Positions 50,774 to 58,759 of a DNA stretch of 64,000 bases are shown piece after piece. Source of the DNA: Pseudomonas sp. LS-2. GTDB taxonomy: Bacteria > Pseudomonadota > Gammaproteobacteria > Pseudomonadales > Pseudomonadaceae. The position numbers and the translations under genes are program-made. Within the stretch, counting starts at the first letter, position 1, and every line of letters starts with the position of its first letter. The stretch lies in NCBI RefSeq assembly GCF_003605735.1, contig NZ_QXTJ01000045.1, forward strand, positions 24,222 to 88,221, written 5' to 3'. Under the pieces are notes generated by a model. That model was not told where the DNA came from. It did not search any database and saw only the letters and a list, made by a program, of their open reading frames with translations.

Positions 50774-51175
50774 ATGAAAACTTCGAATATCCTGTTTGGC
50801 CTAAGTCTGTCCATCCTGGCATCCAGCGCATTCGCTCTGCCGGTTTCCGATAACCACTCTGTATTGCACGGCAATGTCGTCGCTGAAGGTGGTTCATCTC
50901 ATACCAATGCTTCGCACACCGGTACTTATCGTCAGGCTTCCGACGGTTCCGACCACGTCGGTGCGAACCGCCTCGCCGCCGATGGCGCTGACCGCGTTGG
51001 CAACAACCGTCAAGCGGCCGATGGTGCTGACCACGTCGGTGCAAACCGCCTGGCCGCTGATGGCGCTGATCGCGTTGGCAATAACCGTCAAGCTGCCGAT
51101 GGCGCTGACCACGTCGGTGCAAACCGTCTGGCCGCCGATGGCGCAGACCGCGTAGGTAACAACCGCGTCAGCTAA
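50774..51175 (+). CDS. Secreted protein of six alternating 13-residue repeats
   Basis: 133 residues, paralogue of the preceding repeat protein. Signal peptide MKTSNILFGLSLSILASSAFA, spacer (VSDNHSVLHGNVVAEGGSSHTN), then six 13-residue units that strictly alternate between a DHVGANR form and a DRVGNNR form (three 26-residue super-repeats), ending VS. The ribosome site TGGAGCAA and the leader resemble the first gene. The protein is highly hydrophilic and likely disordered or solenoid-like. Function unknown. Confidence 0.85.
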   Translation: MKTSNILFGLSLSILASSAFALPVSDNHSVLHGNVVAEGGSSHTNASHTGTYRQASDGSDHVGANRLAADGADRVGNNRQAADGADHVGANRLAADGADRVGNNRQAADGADHVGANRLAADGADRVGNNRVS

Positions 51176-51213
51176 CACCGCTTTACATGTTTCACCTCTC
51201 GAACTCCCTTTGT

Positions 51214-51243
51214 AGCCTGGCTTATGCCAGGCTTTTTTTTTTG
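51214..51243 (+). terminator. Rho-independent terminator of the second repeat-protein gene
   Basis: Stem AGCCTGGC/GCCAGGCT with loop TTAT (51214-51233), followed by a run of T's. Confidence 0.92.
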
Positions 51244-51366
51244 CCACGCCAGGCGGCAAGGTCTGGAATCCATACACAATGCCTTGCACTATGACGACCT
51301 TCATTCTGAGCAGACAGGCGTCGCTGATGCAGACCTGTCGTCTACACCTCTTCCAGGAAACGCGCC

Positions 51367-51990
51367 ATGTCAGACGATATTCACTTCTATGAACCCTCTA
51401 AAGGCCACGGGCTACCCCACGACCCCTTCAACGCCATCGTCGGCCCGCGTCCCATCGGCTGGATCTCGTCGCAGGATTCACAAGGCAAACTCAATCTGGC
51501 CCCGTACAGCTTCTTCAACGCGTTCAACTATGTGCCGCCGATCATTGGTTTCTGCAGCATCGGTCGCAAGGACAGCCTGAATAACATCGAGCAGACCGGC
51601 GAGTTCGTCTGGAACCTGGCGACACGGCCGCTCGCCGAGCAAATGAACATGAGCTGCGCACCGGTCGCGGCGGACGTCAATGAGTTCGAGCTGGCAAATC
51701 TCACCGCTGAACCCTCACGTATCGTCTCGGTGCCGAGGGTGAAGGAAACGCCGGTAGCGTTCGAGTGCAAGGTGACGCAGATCATCCAGCTGCAGCGCGC
51801 CGACAAAGAGGTCGTGCCAAGTTGGTTGATCATGGGCGAAGTGGTGGCGATTCATATCGCCAAACGGCTGCTCAAGGACGGGGTTTATGACACCGCAGCC
51901 GGCGAGCCGATCCTGCGCGGCGGCGGCCCGGCCGACTATTTCCAGCTCGGCCCTGAAGCGTTGTTCAAGATGTACCGCCCGAAAGCCTGA
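51367..51990 (+). CDS. Flavin reductase family protein
   Basis: 207 residues of the flavin-reductase-like, FMN-binding split-barrel fold: NAIVGPRPIGWISSQDSQGKLNLAPYSFFNAFNYVPPIIGF near the N-terminus, TGEFVWNLATRPLAEQMN in the middle, and C-terminal RGGGPADYFQLGP. The ATG at 51367 has CAGGAA upstream. It has no adjacent partner oxygenase, except for the monooxygenase-like protein about 0.4 kb away on the other strand. Its stop abuts the convergent small gene. Confidence 0.88.
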   Translation: MSDDIHFYEPSKGHGLPHDPFNAIVGPRPIGWISSQDSQGKLNLAPYSFFNAFNYVPPIIGFCSIGRKDSLNNIEQTGEFVWNLATRPLAEQMNMSCAPVAADVNEFELANLTAEPSRIVSVPRVKETPVAFECKVTQIIQLQRADKEVVPSWLIMGEVVAIHIAKRLLKDGVYDTAAGEPILRGGGPADYFQLGPEALFKMYRPKA

Positions 51991-52230
51991 TCAGTCCTGC
52001 GCGAACATCAGCTCGCCCTCGGAAGTCACATCGATCAGCCGCTCCAGTTCCAGGACAGCGGCCTGATCGGCAGCCAGAGCGGTCTTGAACGATTGATCCT
52101 GCAGTACCCGATGAAAAGCGGGCGCACCGCCCGCCCCCAGGCCTTTGACGGCAATCGCGGCGCTATAGCCACCGTCGCCAGGAACAGCGGCGGAAACGGC
52201 TTCGTAATGCTGGAATTCTTTGCGTGCCAT
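51991..52230 (-). CDS. Conserved small hypothetical protein
   Basis: 79 residues: MARKEFQHYEAVSAAVPGDGGYSAAIAVKGLGAGGAPAF..., with charged helical C-terminus (AVLELERLIDVTSEGEL). The ATG at 52230 has GGGAGG-like sequence (complement of CCTCCC) upstream. The stop directly abuts the flavin reductase stop. Not recognised beyond being a typical small Pseudomonas protein. Confidence 0.7.
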   Translation of the reverse strand: MARKEFQHYEAVSAAVPGDGGYSAAIAVKGLGAGGAPAFHRVLQDQSFKTALAADQAAVLELERLIDVTSEGELMFAQD

Positions 52231-52323
52231 GGGAGGAAGATCCTGCCTAGAGAAGGGAAAGGCGAGGATTTTAAACGGATGGAGTCAATTTTGGTTACTG
52301 GCAGCGTCTGCTACAGATATTCA

Positions 52324-52677
52324 TCAGCCCGCCTTTCTCGCGGTCGCAGATCCGTAAGCCTGTTCAGCCTGGGCTGAGGCCACGATGGCGAAGGTCTGGA
52401 AATCCAGACTCCGGACAAGCAGCTCAGTGACCAACTCGGAAAATATCTCAAGCTCCGGCGCAGCCAACCAGTCGTTCATCGCTGACTTGTCAGCCCACAT
52501 TCCGCTGATAGCCCAGACATCATGCTCGGTCATGGATTGTTGCAGAGCAAAATGCAGACAACCTGCGGCGCTGGAGGATGAAGCGATTAACGTGCTCAAG
52601 CGCGCGCCCACTTGCGCGCTGTATCCGGCTCTGGCGCGAATCGTTACCTGATGGCTCACGACTGAAGTGCTGTGCAT
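52324..52677 (-). CDS. Antibiotic biosynthesis monooxygenase (ABM) domain protein
   Basis: 117 residues, a single dimeric alpha-beta barrel (PF03992 type): VTIRARAGYSAQVGARLSTLI, AAGCLHFALQQSMTEHDVWAISGMWADKSAMNDWLA. Such proteins act as quinol monooxygenases or heme-degrading-like proteins. AGGAGCAGG lies upstream of the ATG. It is divergent from the AraC regulator, which may control it. Confidence 0.82.
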   Translation of the reverse strand: MHSTSVVSHQVTIRARAGYSAQVGARLSTLIASSSSAAGCLHFALQQSMTEHDVWAISGMWADKSAMNDWLAAPELEIFSELVTELLVRSLDFQTFAIVASAQAEQAYGSATARKAG

Positions 52678-53019
52678 GGTCCTGCTCCTTTGGTCGGCCT
52701 TGAATCGACCGCGATCAGAAAAGGGAGGTGCGGCTGGAAGTGAAGATTAGAGGCCGGAGCGCAAACACCGGTAGCCGATTACTGCCCGGTTATTGCCTGA
52801 TTCTGCGCGCATCCGGTTTATCCCTTACGCATGAAAGCTCGGGTTCGAAGCGCATCCTGTGGGACTTTCGAGCAATCGGGCCTACCGAACACGGCGTTTC
52901 GTCGCCTCAAACGTGAACCCTCAGCAGAATCAGGCAATCATCCTGCAGGATTCGCCTAACGCTTGCGATTGCACAAAAATAAGCTGTGATACATCGACGC
53001 TTCGTCAGAGGACCCACCC
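52678..53019. other. Divergent region between the ABM gene and the AraC regulator
   Basis: About 340 bases, with no supported ORF or RNA. It presumably holds both promoters. Confidence 0.4.
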
Positions 53020-53985
53020 ATGCTGCCTACCGCCATTGAGCCTTGCGCAACCAGTGCAGTGCCAGACCCCCGGCCCATGCCTGAGCTGAGCGCGCAGATG
53101 GAACAACAGCGTGCCGAGCTGGCAGAGCTGATACGCCGTCATGCCCCTGCCGATGGCAGTTTCCAGACGCTGATCAAACCCTTGTTCATGGTCCGCCACG
53201 ACCGCCCCCTGCAATCGGTGCCGGGGCTGGTCCAACCCGCCTTGTGCATCATGGCCCAGGGTCGGAAAGACGTGACGCTGGGCGGCGAACTGTTCACCTA
53301 TGACCCGCTCAACTATCTGGTGCTGTCGGTCGCGCTGCCGATCAGCGGCAAGGTGATCTACGCCACCCCCGAAGATCCGCATCTGGCCATGCGCCTGGAC
53401 ATCGATCCTGCCGAGATCAACGCATTGATCGCCGAAGCTGGCCCGATGAGTGTCCCGACTCGCCCCAGCGGCCGAGGGATGTATGTCGAGCGTATCGATT
53501 CGCAGCTGCTGGATGCGGTGATTCGCCTGATTCGGTTGCTGGACAGCCCGAAAGACATTCCCATGCTGGCGCCGCTGATCACCCGCGAAATCCTTTACCG
53601 CCTGCTGCGCGGGAGTGAAGGCTATCGGTTGTATGAAATTGCCATTTCCAACTGCCAGACCCATCGCGTCACCCAAGCGATCAAGTGGCTCAACCACAAT
53701 TTCCAGCAACCGCTGCGCATCGAGGAACTGGCTCGGGAAGTGAACCTCAGCGTCTCGACGCTGCACCATCGCTTCAAGGCCGTGACCGCGATGAGTCCGT
53801 TGCAATACCAGAAACAATTGCGCCTTCAGGAAGCCCGCCGCTTGATGCTGGCGGACGGAATAGAGGCCTCGGCGGCCGGATACAGGGTCGGCTATGAAAG
53901 CCCTTCGCAGTTCAGCCGCGAGTACAGCCGTCTGTTCGGCGCGCCACCCTTGCGGGATCTGGCGCGCCTGCGCAAGACGCTTTGA
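53020..53985 (+). CDS. AraC family transcriptional regulator
   Basis: 321 residues. An AraC_N-type cupin effector domain (residues 40-210: LCIMAQGRKDVTLGGELFTYDP, YLVLSVALPISGKV) is followed by two helix-turn-helix motifs (about 225-318: LNHNFQQPLRIEELAREVNLSVSTLHHRFKAVTAMSPLQYQKQLRLQEARRLM and AAGYRVGYESPSQFSREYSRLFG). The long N-terminal extension before the cupin is polar. The target may be the divergent ABM gene; the effector is unknown. Confidence 0.9.
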   Translation: MLPTAIEPCATSAVPDPRPMPELSAQMEQQRAELAELIRRHAPADGSFQTLIKPLFMVRHDRPLQSVPGLVQPALCIMAQGRKDVTLGGELFTYDPLNYLVLSVALPISGKVIYATPEDPHLAMRLDIDPAEINALIAEAGPMSVPTRPSGRGMYVERIDSQLLDAVIRLIRLLDSPKDIPMLAPLITREILYRLLRGSEGYRLYEIAISNCQTHRVTQAIKWLNHNFQQPLRIEELAREVNLSVSTLHHRFKAVTAMSPLQYQKQLRLQEARRLMLADGIEASAAGYRVGYESPSQFSREYSRLFGAPPLRDLARLRKTL

Positions 53986-54183
53986 TTTTTTCCTGACCAG
54001 CGCGCATCAGGCGCTCAGTGACACGCCATCACACTCCTGCGCGGTCTTAATGGTCGCGGCGATGTCGCGAATGAACGTGACCGTCCATTGACGCAATTGC
54101 CCTCTTTTGCCGGAAAAATACTGTCTGAGCCGCTCGACGCACGCCTTGTTGCGAGGCATGCGTGAGCCAATTTCTGACCCGAT

Positions 54184-55644
54184 TCAGACGGCGCGAACGA
54201 CGTGTTTGATTTCCTGAAAAGCCTGCATGCCCCACGGCCCCAGTTCGCGGCCGAGGCTGCTTTGCTTGTAACCGCCCCACGCCGTCTGAGGGAAGATCAC
54301 CTGCGGCGCATTGATCCACACAAGCCCCGCCTGTAGCGCGTTGGCGACACGCTCGGTCGTGGCGGTATCACGACCGACCACACTGGCAACCAATCCGAAC
54401 TGGCTATCATTGGCCAGGGCGATTGCCTCGGCTTCAGAGCTGAAGCCCCTCACGCAAAGCACCGGACCGAAAATTTCTTCACGCCACAGGGCACTGTCGA
54501 GGGGCACATGGCTGAGGACCGCAGGCTGCAAAAAATATCCGCGAGGCTGATCGGGCGGGCGTTTGCCGCCGCACAACAGACGCGCGCCGGTGTCTTTTCC
54601 GGCGTCGATGTGGGCAATCACCCGTTGGTACTGCGCCTGATTGACCAAGGGGCCCATCTCGGCGCCGTCTTCCTTCGGCCCGGCGACCTTGATCGACTGC
54701 GCCTTGGCGACAATGCGCTCAAGAAAAGGCTCGAGCAGTTCCTTGGCGACCAATACCCGACTGGTGGCCGAACACATCTGACCGGCGTTGAAATAGCCGC
54801 CCCCGCTCGCCAACTCCACGGCCAGATCCAGATCGGCATCGGCCAACACAATCAGGGAAGACTTGCCGCCCAGCTCCAGGCTCACGCCCTTGATGGTTTC
54901 CGCCGCCCGCTGCATCACCTGCACGCCGACCGCGTTGCTGCCGGTGAACGACACCTTGGCAATGCCCGGATGCCCGGACATCGGCGCGCCGACCGCAAGA
55001 CCGGTGCCACACACCACGTTGAACACCCCGGTCGGCAGGCCGCTGGCCGCGATGATCTGCGCCAGTTCCAGCTCGGCCAGCGGAGTGACCTCCGAAGGCT
55101 TCAGGACCACGCAGCACCCGGCTGCCAGCGCCGGCGCCAGCTTCCAGGCAGTGGTTACCATTGGGAAGTTCCATGGCACGATCAGCCCGACCACGCCGCA
55201 AGGTTCGCGACGCAAACGCGCTGTGAAATCATCGCTCGGTAATTCGATTTCACGGTTCTGCTGACCATCGGAGGCTTCGGCCAGCCCGGCGTAATAGTTG
55301 AACGTGGCAATCACATCGTCGACATCGATGGCAGCTTCAAAGCCTGGCTTGCCGTTGTTGCTCGACTGCAATTCGATCAGCCTTTCACGCCTGTCCGCTA
55401 CACCCGTGGCGATCTTGCGCAGGATCATCGCCCGCGCCGCGCCAGTGGTTTTCGACCAGGCACCGAACGCAGCGCGAGCAGCCTGAACGGCATCATCCAC
55501 GGAACCAACATCGCCGCTGGCGACGATTGCCAATCGCTCTTCAGTAGACGGATCGATCACCGTCAGTTGATCGCCACCGGTGCACCACTGCCCATCGATG
55601 TACAGACCTGCCAAAACCGGACTCACAACACCTGCCTCACTCAC
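54184..55644 (-). CDS. Aldehyde dehydrogenase (with 2-ketoarginine decarboxylase-like gene)
   Basis: NAD(P)-dependent aldehyde dehydrogenase, 486 residues with the GTG at 55644, whose GTGA overlaps the stop of the preceding gene; an alternative TTG at 55668 adds eight codons. Motifs: VPWNFPMVTTAWKLAPALAAGC, cofactor-turn KVSFTGSNAVGVQV, catalytic Glu in VSLELGGKSSLI, catalytic Cys in NAGQMCSATSRVL, and EEIFGPVLCVRGF. By context it may oxidise the aldehyde made by the upstream decarboxylase (4-guanidinobutyraldehyde in the P. aeruginosa arginine transaminase pathway); this is inference. Confidence 0.88.
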   Translation of the reverse strand: MSEAGVVSPVLAGLYIDGQWCTGGDQLTVIDPSTEERLAIVASGDVGSVDDAVQAARAAFGAWSKTTGAARAMILRKIATGVADRRERLIELQSSNNGKPGFEAAIDVDDVIATFNYYAGLAEASDGQQNREIELPSDDFTARLRREPCGVVGLIVPWNFPMVTTAWKLAPALAAGCCVVLKPSEVTPLAELELAQIIAASGLPTGVFNVVCGTGLAVGAPMSGHPGIAKVSFTGSNAVGVQVMQRAAETIKGVSLELGGKSSLIVLADADLDLAVELASGGGYFNAGQMCSATSRVLVAKELLEPFLERIVAKAQSIKVAGPKEDGAEMGPLVNQAQYQRVIAHIDAGKDTGARLLCGGKRPPDQPRGYFLQPAVLSHVPLDSALWREEIFGPVLCVRGFSSEAEAIALANDSQFGLVASVVGRDTATTERVANALQAGLVWINAPQVIFPQTAWGGYKQSSLGRELGPWGMQAFQEIKHVVRAV

Positions 55645-57278
55645 GATATTTTCAATCCATTCATCCAACTGCGCTGGTCGATTTCGATGACGGTCGGGCC
55701 TTGGCGGTCATTCGCCGCATTCAAAGCCGCTTTCAGTTGCTCGACACCGCCGACCGCTTCGGCCACACAGCCCAGGGCCTTGGCGACGCCAATGAAATCC
55801 GGGGTATAGATGTCCACGCCAACAGGCTCGATGGCGCGGTTGACCATGTATTTCTTGATCTCTTCGTAACCCTGGTTATTCCACAAAAGGACAATGATCG
55901 GCGTGCGCGCTTCAACGGCGCTGGCCAGCTCCGGCAAGGTGAACTGCAAGCCACCGTCGCCGATCAGGCAGGCCACGGGATTGCGCTCGCCAGCGTCCTG
56001 ACTGCCCAGCCAGGCGCCAATAGCGGCTGGCAAGGCGTAACCCAGGGTGCCGTAGCCCGTAGATGAGTTGAACCAGCGACGAGGTTTGTCCAGATCCAGG
56101 GTCAGGTTGCCGGTGTAGACCGGCTGGGTCGAATCACCCACGATCACAATCTCGGGTAATACCTCGAGCACGGTTTGCAGGAACAGGGTTTGCCCGCGAG
56201 TGGCTTCATCCCACGACGCGTCCAGCGTGGTTTTCAGTGCTGCGGCGCGTTTGTGACCCCAGTCACTCTGACGTTCGGCCAGAGGTTGCTCAGCCAATGC
56301 AGCGACCAGCGCTTGGGTCGCCGTCAGTGCGTCGGACACCAGCCCGACCTTGGGCGGGAAATTGCGCACGGTTTGATCGGGGTCGATGTCAACGCGCAGC
56401 AGCGTGCCGGGAATCTTGAAATGGCCCTGGAACGTGATGTCGTAGTCGGTCTCGGCCAGCTCTGTGCCGATGGCCAGCACCACATCGGCGGCTTCGATGA
56501 TTTCGCGGGTGGGGTCAAGGGATTGCGTCGAGCCGATCAACAACGGATGGCTGGACGGCAGCATGCCCTTGGCGTTAATGGTCAACGCAACCGGCGCGTC
56601 GAGTTTTTCGGCAAGTTCGGTCAGTGCAGCGGCGGCATCGATTGCGCCGCCACCGGCCAGAATCAACGGACGCCTGGCGTTTGCGAGCAAACTGGCCATT
56701 TGTTTGATGGTGGACGGCGCAGGTCCGGCGCGCGAGATCGACACCGGCTGACTGTGCAGCAGGTCATCGGCATTCTCGACCAGGACATCCAGCGGGATTT
56801 CGATATGCACCGGACGCGGCCGCGCCGCCTGAAACAGGGCGAAGGCTCGCGCCAGCACCGACGGCAATTCAGCGGCCGACATCAACGTGTGGGAGAACGC
56901 CGCGACGCCCGCCACCAGCACGCTCTGCGAAGGCAGCTCATGCAGCTTGCCCCGGCCTCCACCCAACTGACTGCGCGATTGCACGCTGGAGATCACCAGC
57001 ATCGGGATCGAATCGGCGTAGGCCTGGCCCATTGCCGTGGTGATATTGGTCATGCCCGGCCCGGTGATGATGAAGCACACACCCGGCTTGCCACTGGTAC
57101 GCGCATAGCCGTCGGCCATGAAACCGGCGCCCTGCTCGTGGCGCGGGGTCACGTGGTTGATCGAGGAGCTCGCCAGCCCGCGATACAGCTCCACCGTATG
57201 CACGCCGGGAATGCCGAACACCTGCTCGACACCGTATCCCTCGAGTAACTTGACCAATACTTCGCCGCACGTCGCCAT
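55641..57278 (-). CDS. aruI: ThDP-dependent decarboxylase, 5-guanidino-2-oxopentanoate decarboxylase-like
   Basis: Thiamine-diphosphate enzyme of the acetolactate synthase/decarboxylase superfamily, 545 residues. N-terminal GIPGVHTVELYRGLASS and catalytic Glu in HVTPRHEQGAGFMADGYAR; ThDP motif GDGGLQFTLPELASAVEARTPIIVLLWNNQGYEEIK. The central domain DLLHSQPVSISRAG... is typical. It resembles AruI, which decarboxylates 2-ketoarginine in P. aeruginosa. The transaminase partner aruH is not in the window, so another 2-oxo acid cannot be excluded. It forms a translationally coupled operon with the dehydrogenase. Confidence 0.8.
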   Translation of the reverse strand: MATCGEVLVKLLEGYGVEQVFGIPGVHTVELYRGLASSSINHVTPRHEQGAGFMADGYARTSGKPGVCFIITGPGMTNITTAMGQAYADSIPMLVISSVQSRSQLGGGRGKLHELPSQSVLVAGVAAFSHTLMSAAELPSVLARAFALFQAARPRPVHIEIPLDVLVENADDLLHSQPVSISRAGPAPSTIKQMASLLANARRPLILAGGGAIDAAAALTELAEKLDAPVALTINAKGMLPSSHPLLIGSTQSLDPTREIIEAADVVLAIGTELAETDYDITFQGHFKIPGTLLRVDIDPDQTVRNFPPKVGLVSDALTATQALVAALAEQPLAERQSDWGHKRAAALKTTLDASWDEATRGQTLFLQTVLEVLPEIVIVGDSTQPVYTGNLTLDLDKPRRWFNSSTGYGTLGYALPAAIGAWLGSQDAGERNPVACLIGDGGLQFTLPELASAVEARTPIIVLLWNNQGYEEIKKYMVNRAIEPVGVDIYTPDFIGVAKALGCVAEAVGGVEQLKAALNAANDRQGPTVIEIDQRSWMNGLKIS

Positions 57279-57402
57279 TTGTCTGGACCTTTATTCGTTC
57301 TGAAAAACCGGATTTCGACCCTGCTGAGCTGGCCCTCGCCAGATGCAGCAGATAGAGGTCATTGGAACCGTGCGGACATATCGGTGACAACGCAAAAAAT
57401 GT

Positions 57403-57416
57403 CATGCTTAGGCATG
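57403..57416. promoter_or_regulatory. Perfect palindrome CATGC-TTAG-GCATG, probable LysR-type operator
   Basis: 5-bp perfect inverted repeat around four bases in the divergent region between the aruI-like gene and the LysR gene, immediately before the regulator. A T-N11-A pattern is compatible with it. Likely an autoregulatory site. Confidence 0.5.
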
Positions 57417-57426
57417 TTCTCCACTC

Positions 57427-58332
57427 ATGCCTGCGCGCCCGATGAAACGTCTGCCTCCCCTTCCCGCCCTGCACACCTTCCTGATCACGGCTCAGTGCTG
57501 CAACTTCACGCGGGCGGCAGAACTGCTGCACATCACTCAAGGCGCGGTAAGCCGGCAGATTTCCGGCCTGGAAAATCATCTGGGTTATAGCCTGTTCCAG
57601 CGTCAGGCCCGAGGCTTGAGCCTGACCGCACAAGGTCGCGAGTTGTTTCCCAGGATCCAGCAGGTATTTGCCCTGATCGATGAAGCGGTCGATCAGGTCG
57701 GCGTCAAGCGCGAGGCGCTGCAACTCAAGGCGCCGACCTGCATGATGCGCTGGCTGCTGCCACGCCTGCTGCAGTGGCAAAAGGAACGTCCGGACGCTGC
57801 GGTGGAACTGACGACCACGGTTCAGCATGCAGTGGATTTTCGCCGTGAGGCATTCGATGCAGCAGTGGTGTACGGCGCGCGTCCCGACGGATCGATGCAG
57901 GTTCATCATATTTTCGACGAACAACTCACACCGGTCTGCTCACAATCACTGCTTGATGGCGCGACGCCGCTTGGGCAGTTGCGCGACCTGGAACAGCACA
58001 TGTTGCTGCACCCGACCCGCGATCAGCGAGACTGGGAGCAATGGCTCAAGGCCGCCGGAACGACGCTGAGCAACATCGGCAAAGGACAGCACTTCGATAC
58101 GCTGGATCTGGCGATGACCGTCGCGTCTCAAGGGTCGGGCGTGGCCATCGGCGACTGGGCACTGATTGGCGACGACCTGAGCGCCGGCCGGCTAGTGATG
58201 CCGTTCGATCTGAAGGTGAGAACGGGCGCCGCTTACTACTTCGTCTACCCGAAACGAGCCGGATCATCCCCGCAATTACAGGAGTTGCTGGACTGGTTGC
58301 TGGCGCAGGCGGCAGAGCGCCAGGTCGCTTAA
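57427..58332 (+). CDS. LysR family transcriptional regulator
   Basis: 301 residues (296 if translation starts at the ATG at 57442; neither has a strong ribosome site). N-terminal winged helix PALHTFLITAQCCNFTRAAELLHITQGAVSRQISGLENHLGYSLFQR, then the substrate-binding domain (about 95-295). It is of the GcvA/AmpR-like subgroup by its C-terminal pattern. It is divergent from the decarboxylase-dehydrogenase pair, which it probably controls. Confidence 0.9.
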   Translation: MPARPMKRLPPLPALHTFLITAQCCNFTRAAELLHITQGAVSRQISGLENHLGYSLFQRQARGLSLTAQGRELFPRIQQVFALIDEAVDQVGVKREALQLKAPTCMMRWLLPRLLQWQKERPDAAVELTTTVQHAVDFRREAFDAAVVYGARPDGSMQVHHIFDEQLTPVCSQSLLDGATPLGQLRDLEQHMLLHPTRDQRDWEQWLKAAGTTLSNIGKGQHFDTLDLAMTVASQGSGVAIGDWALIGDDLSAGRLVMPFDLKVRTGAAYYFVYPKRAGSSPQLQELLDWLLAQAAERQVA

Positions 58333-58462
58333 AACTCAGCCTTCAGGCGCTTGGCCGCCGATAAAAACATTCAATCCCCCGTCACCACGCCATCATGGCA
58401 ATCCCGACCTACACTCATCCTGTCCGTCCAAAAATAATGTTTACCGGATCGAGGCAGACGTC

Positions 58463-58639
58463 ATGAGAACCACAATAAAAAGACAATGCGTTTATGTAGT
58501 CGCTGTCCTGACTGTTCTGAGCATCTATGCGGCTGGCGCCTGGCGTATCGAGCAACTGCGACAACAGCCACGTATGGCAGTGGTGTGCACGTTTGGCCAT
58601 TGCACACCAACCGATGCCAGCTTCAGCGCGCTACGCTGA
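58463..58639 (+). CDS. Small membrane protein (58 residues)
   Basis: Short reading frame MRTTIKRQCVYVVAVLTVLS..., with one hydrophobic segment (about residues 10-27) after a basic N-terminus, then a polar part with two Cys (VVCTFGHCTPTDASF). GAGGC lies ten bases upstream of the ATG. It precedes the efflux pump gene on the same strand. Presumed single-pass or exported; a chance frame is possible. Confidence 0.55.
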   Translation: MRTTIKRQCVYVVAVLTVLSIYAAGAWRIEQLRQQPRMAVVCTFGHCTPTDASFSALR

Positions 58640-58759
58640 CGGCACTGGCAAAAGGATCGATGAGCGCCGCTGTCGGTTAGCAAGCTAACGGACTAGACTG
58701 GTACCCCTTTTCCCGCTGTGGTTTACGGCGGGTCAATCTGCCAGTTCGAGTCCCCGTTC

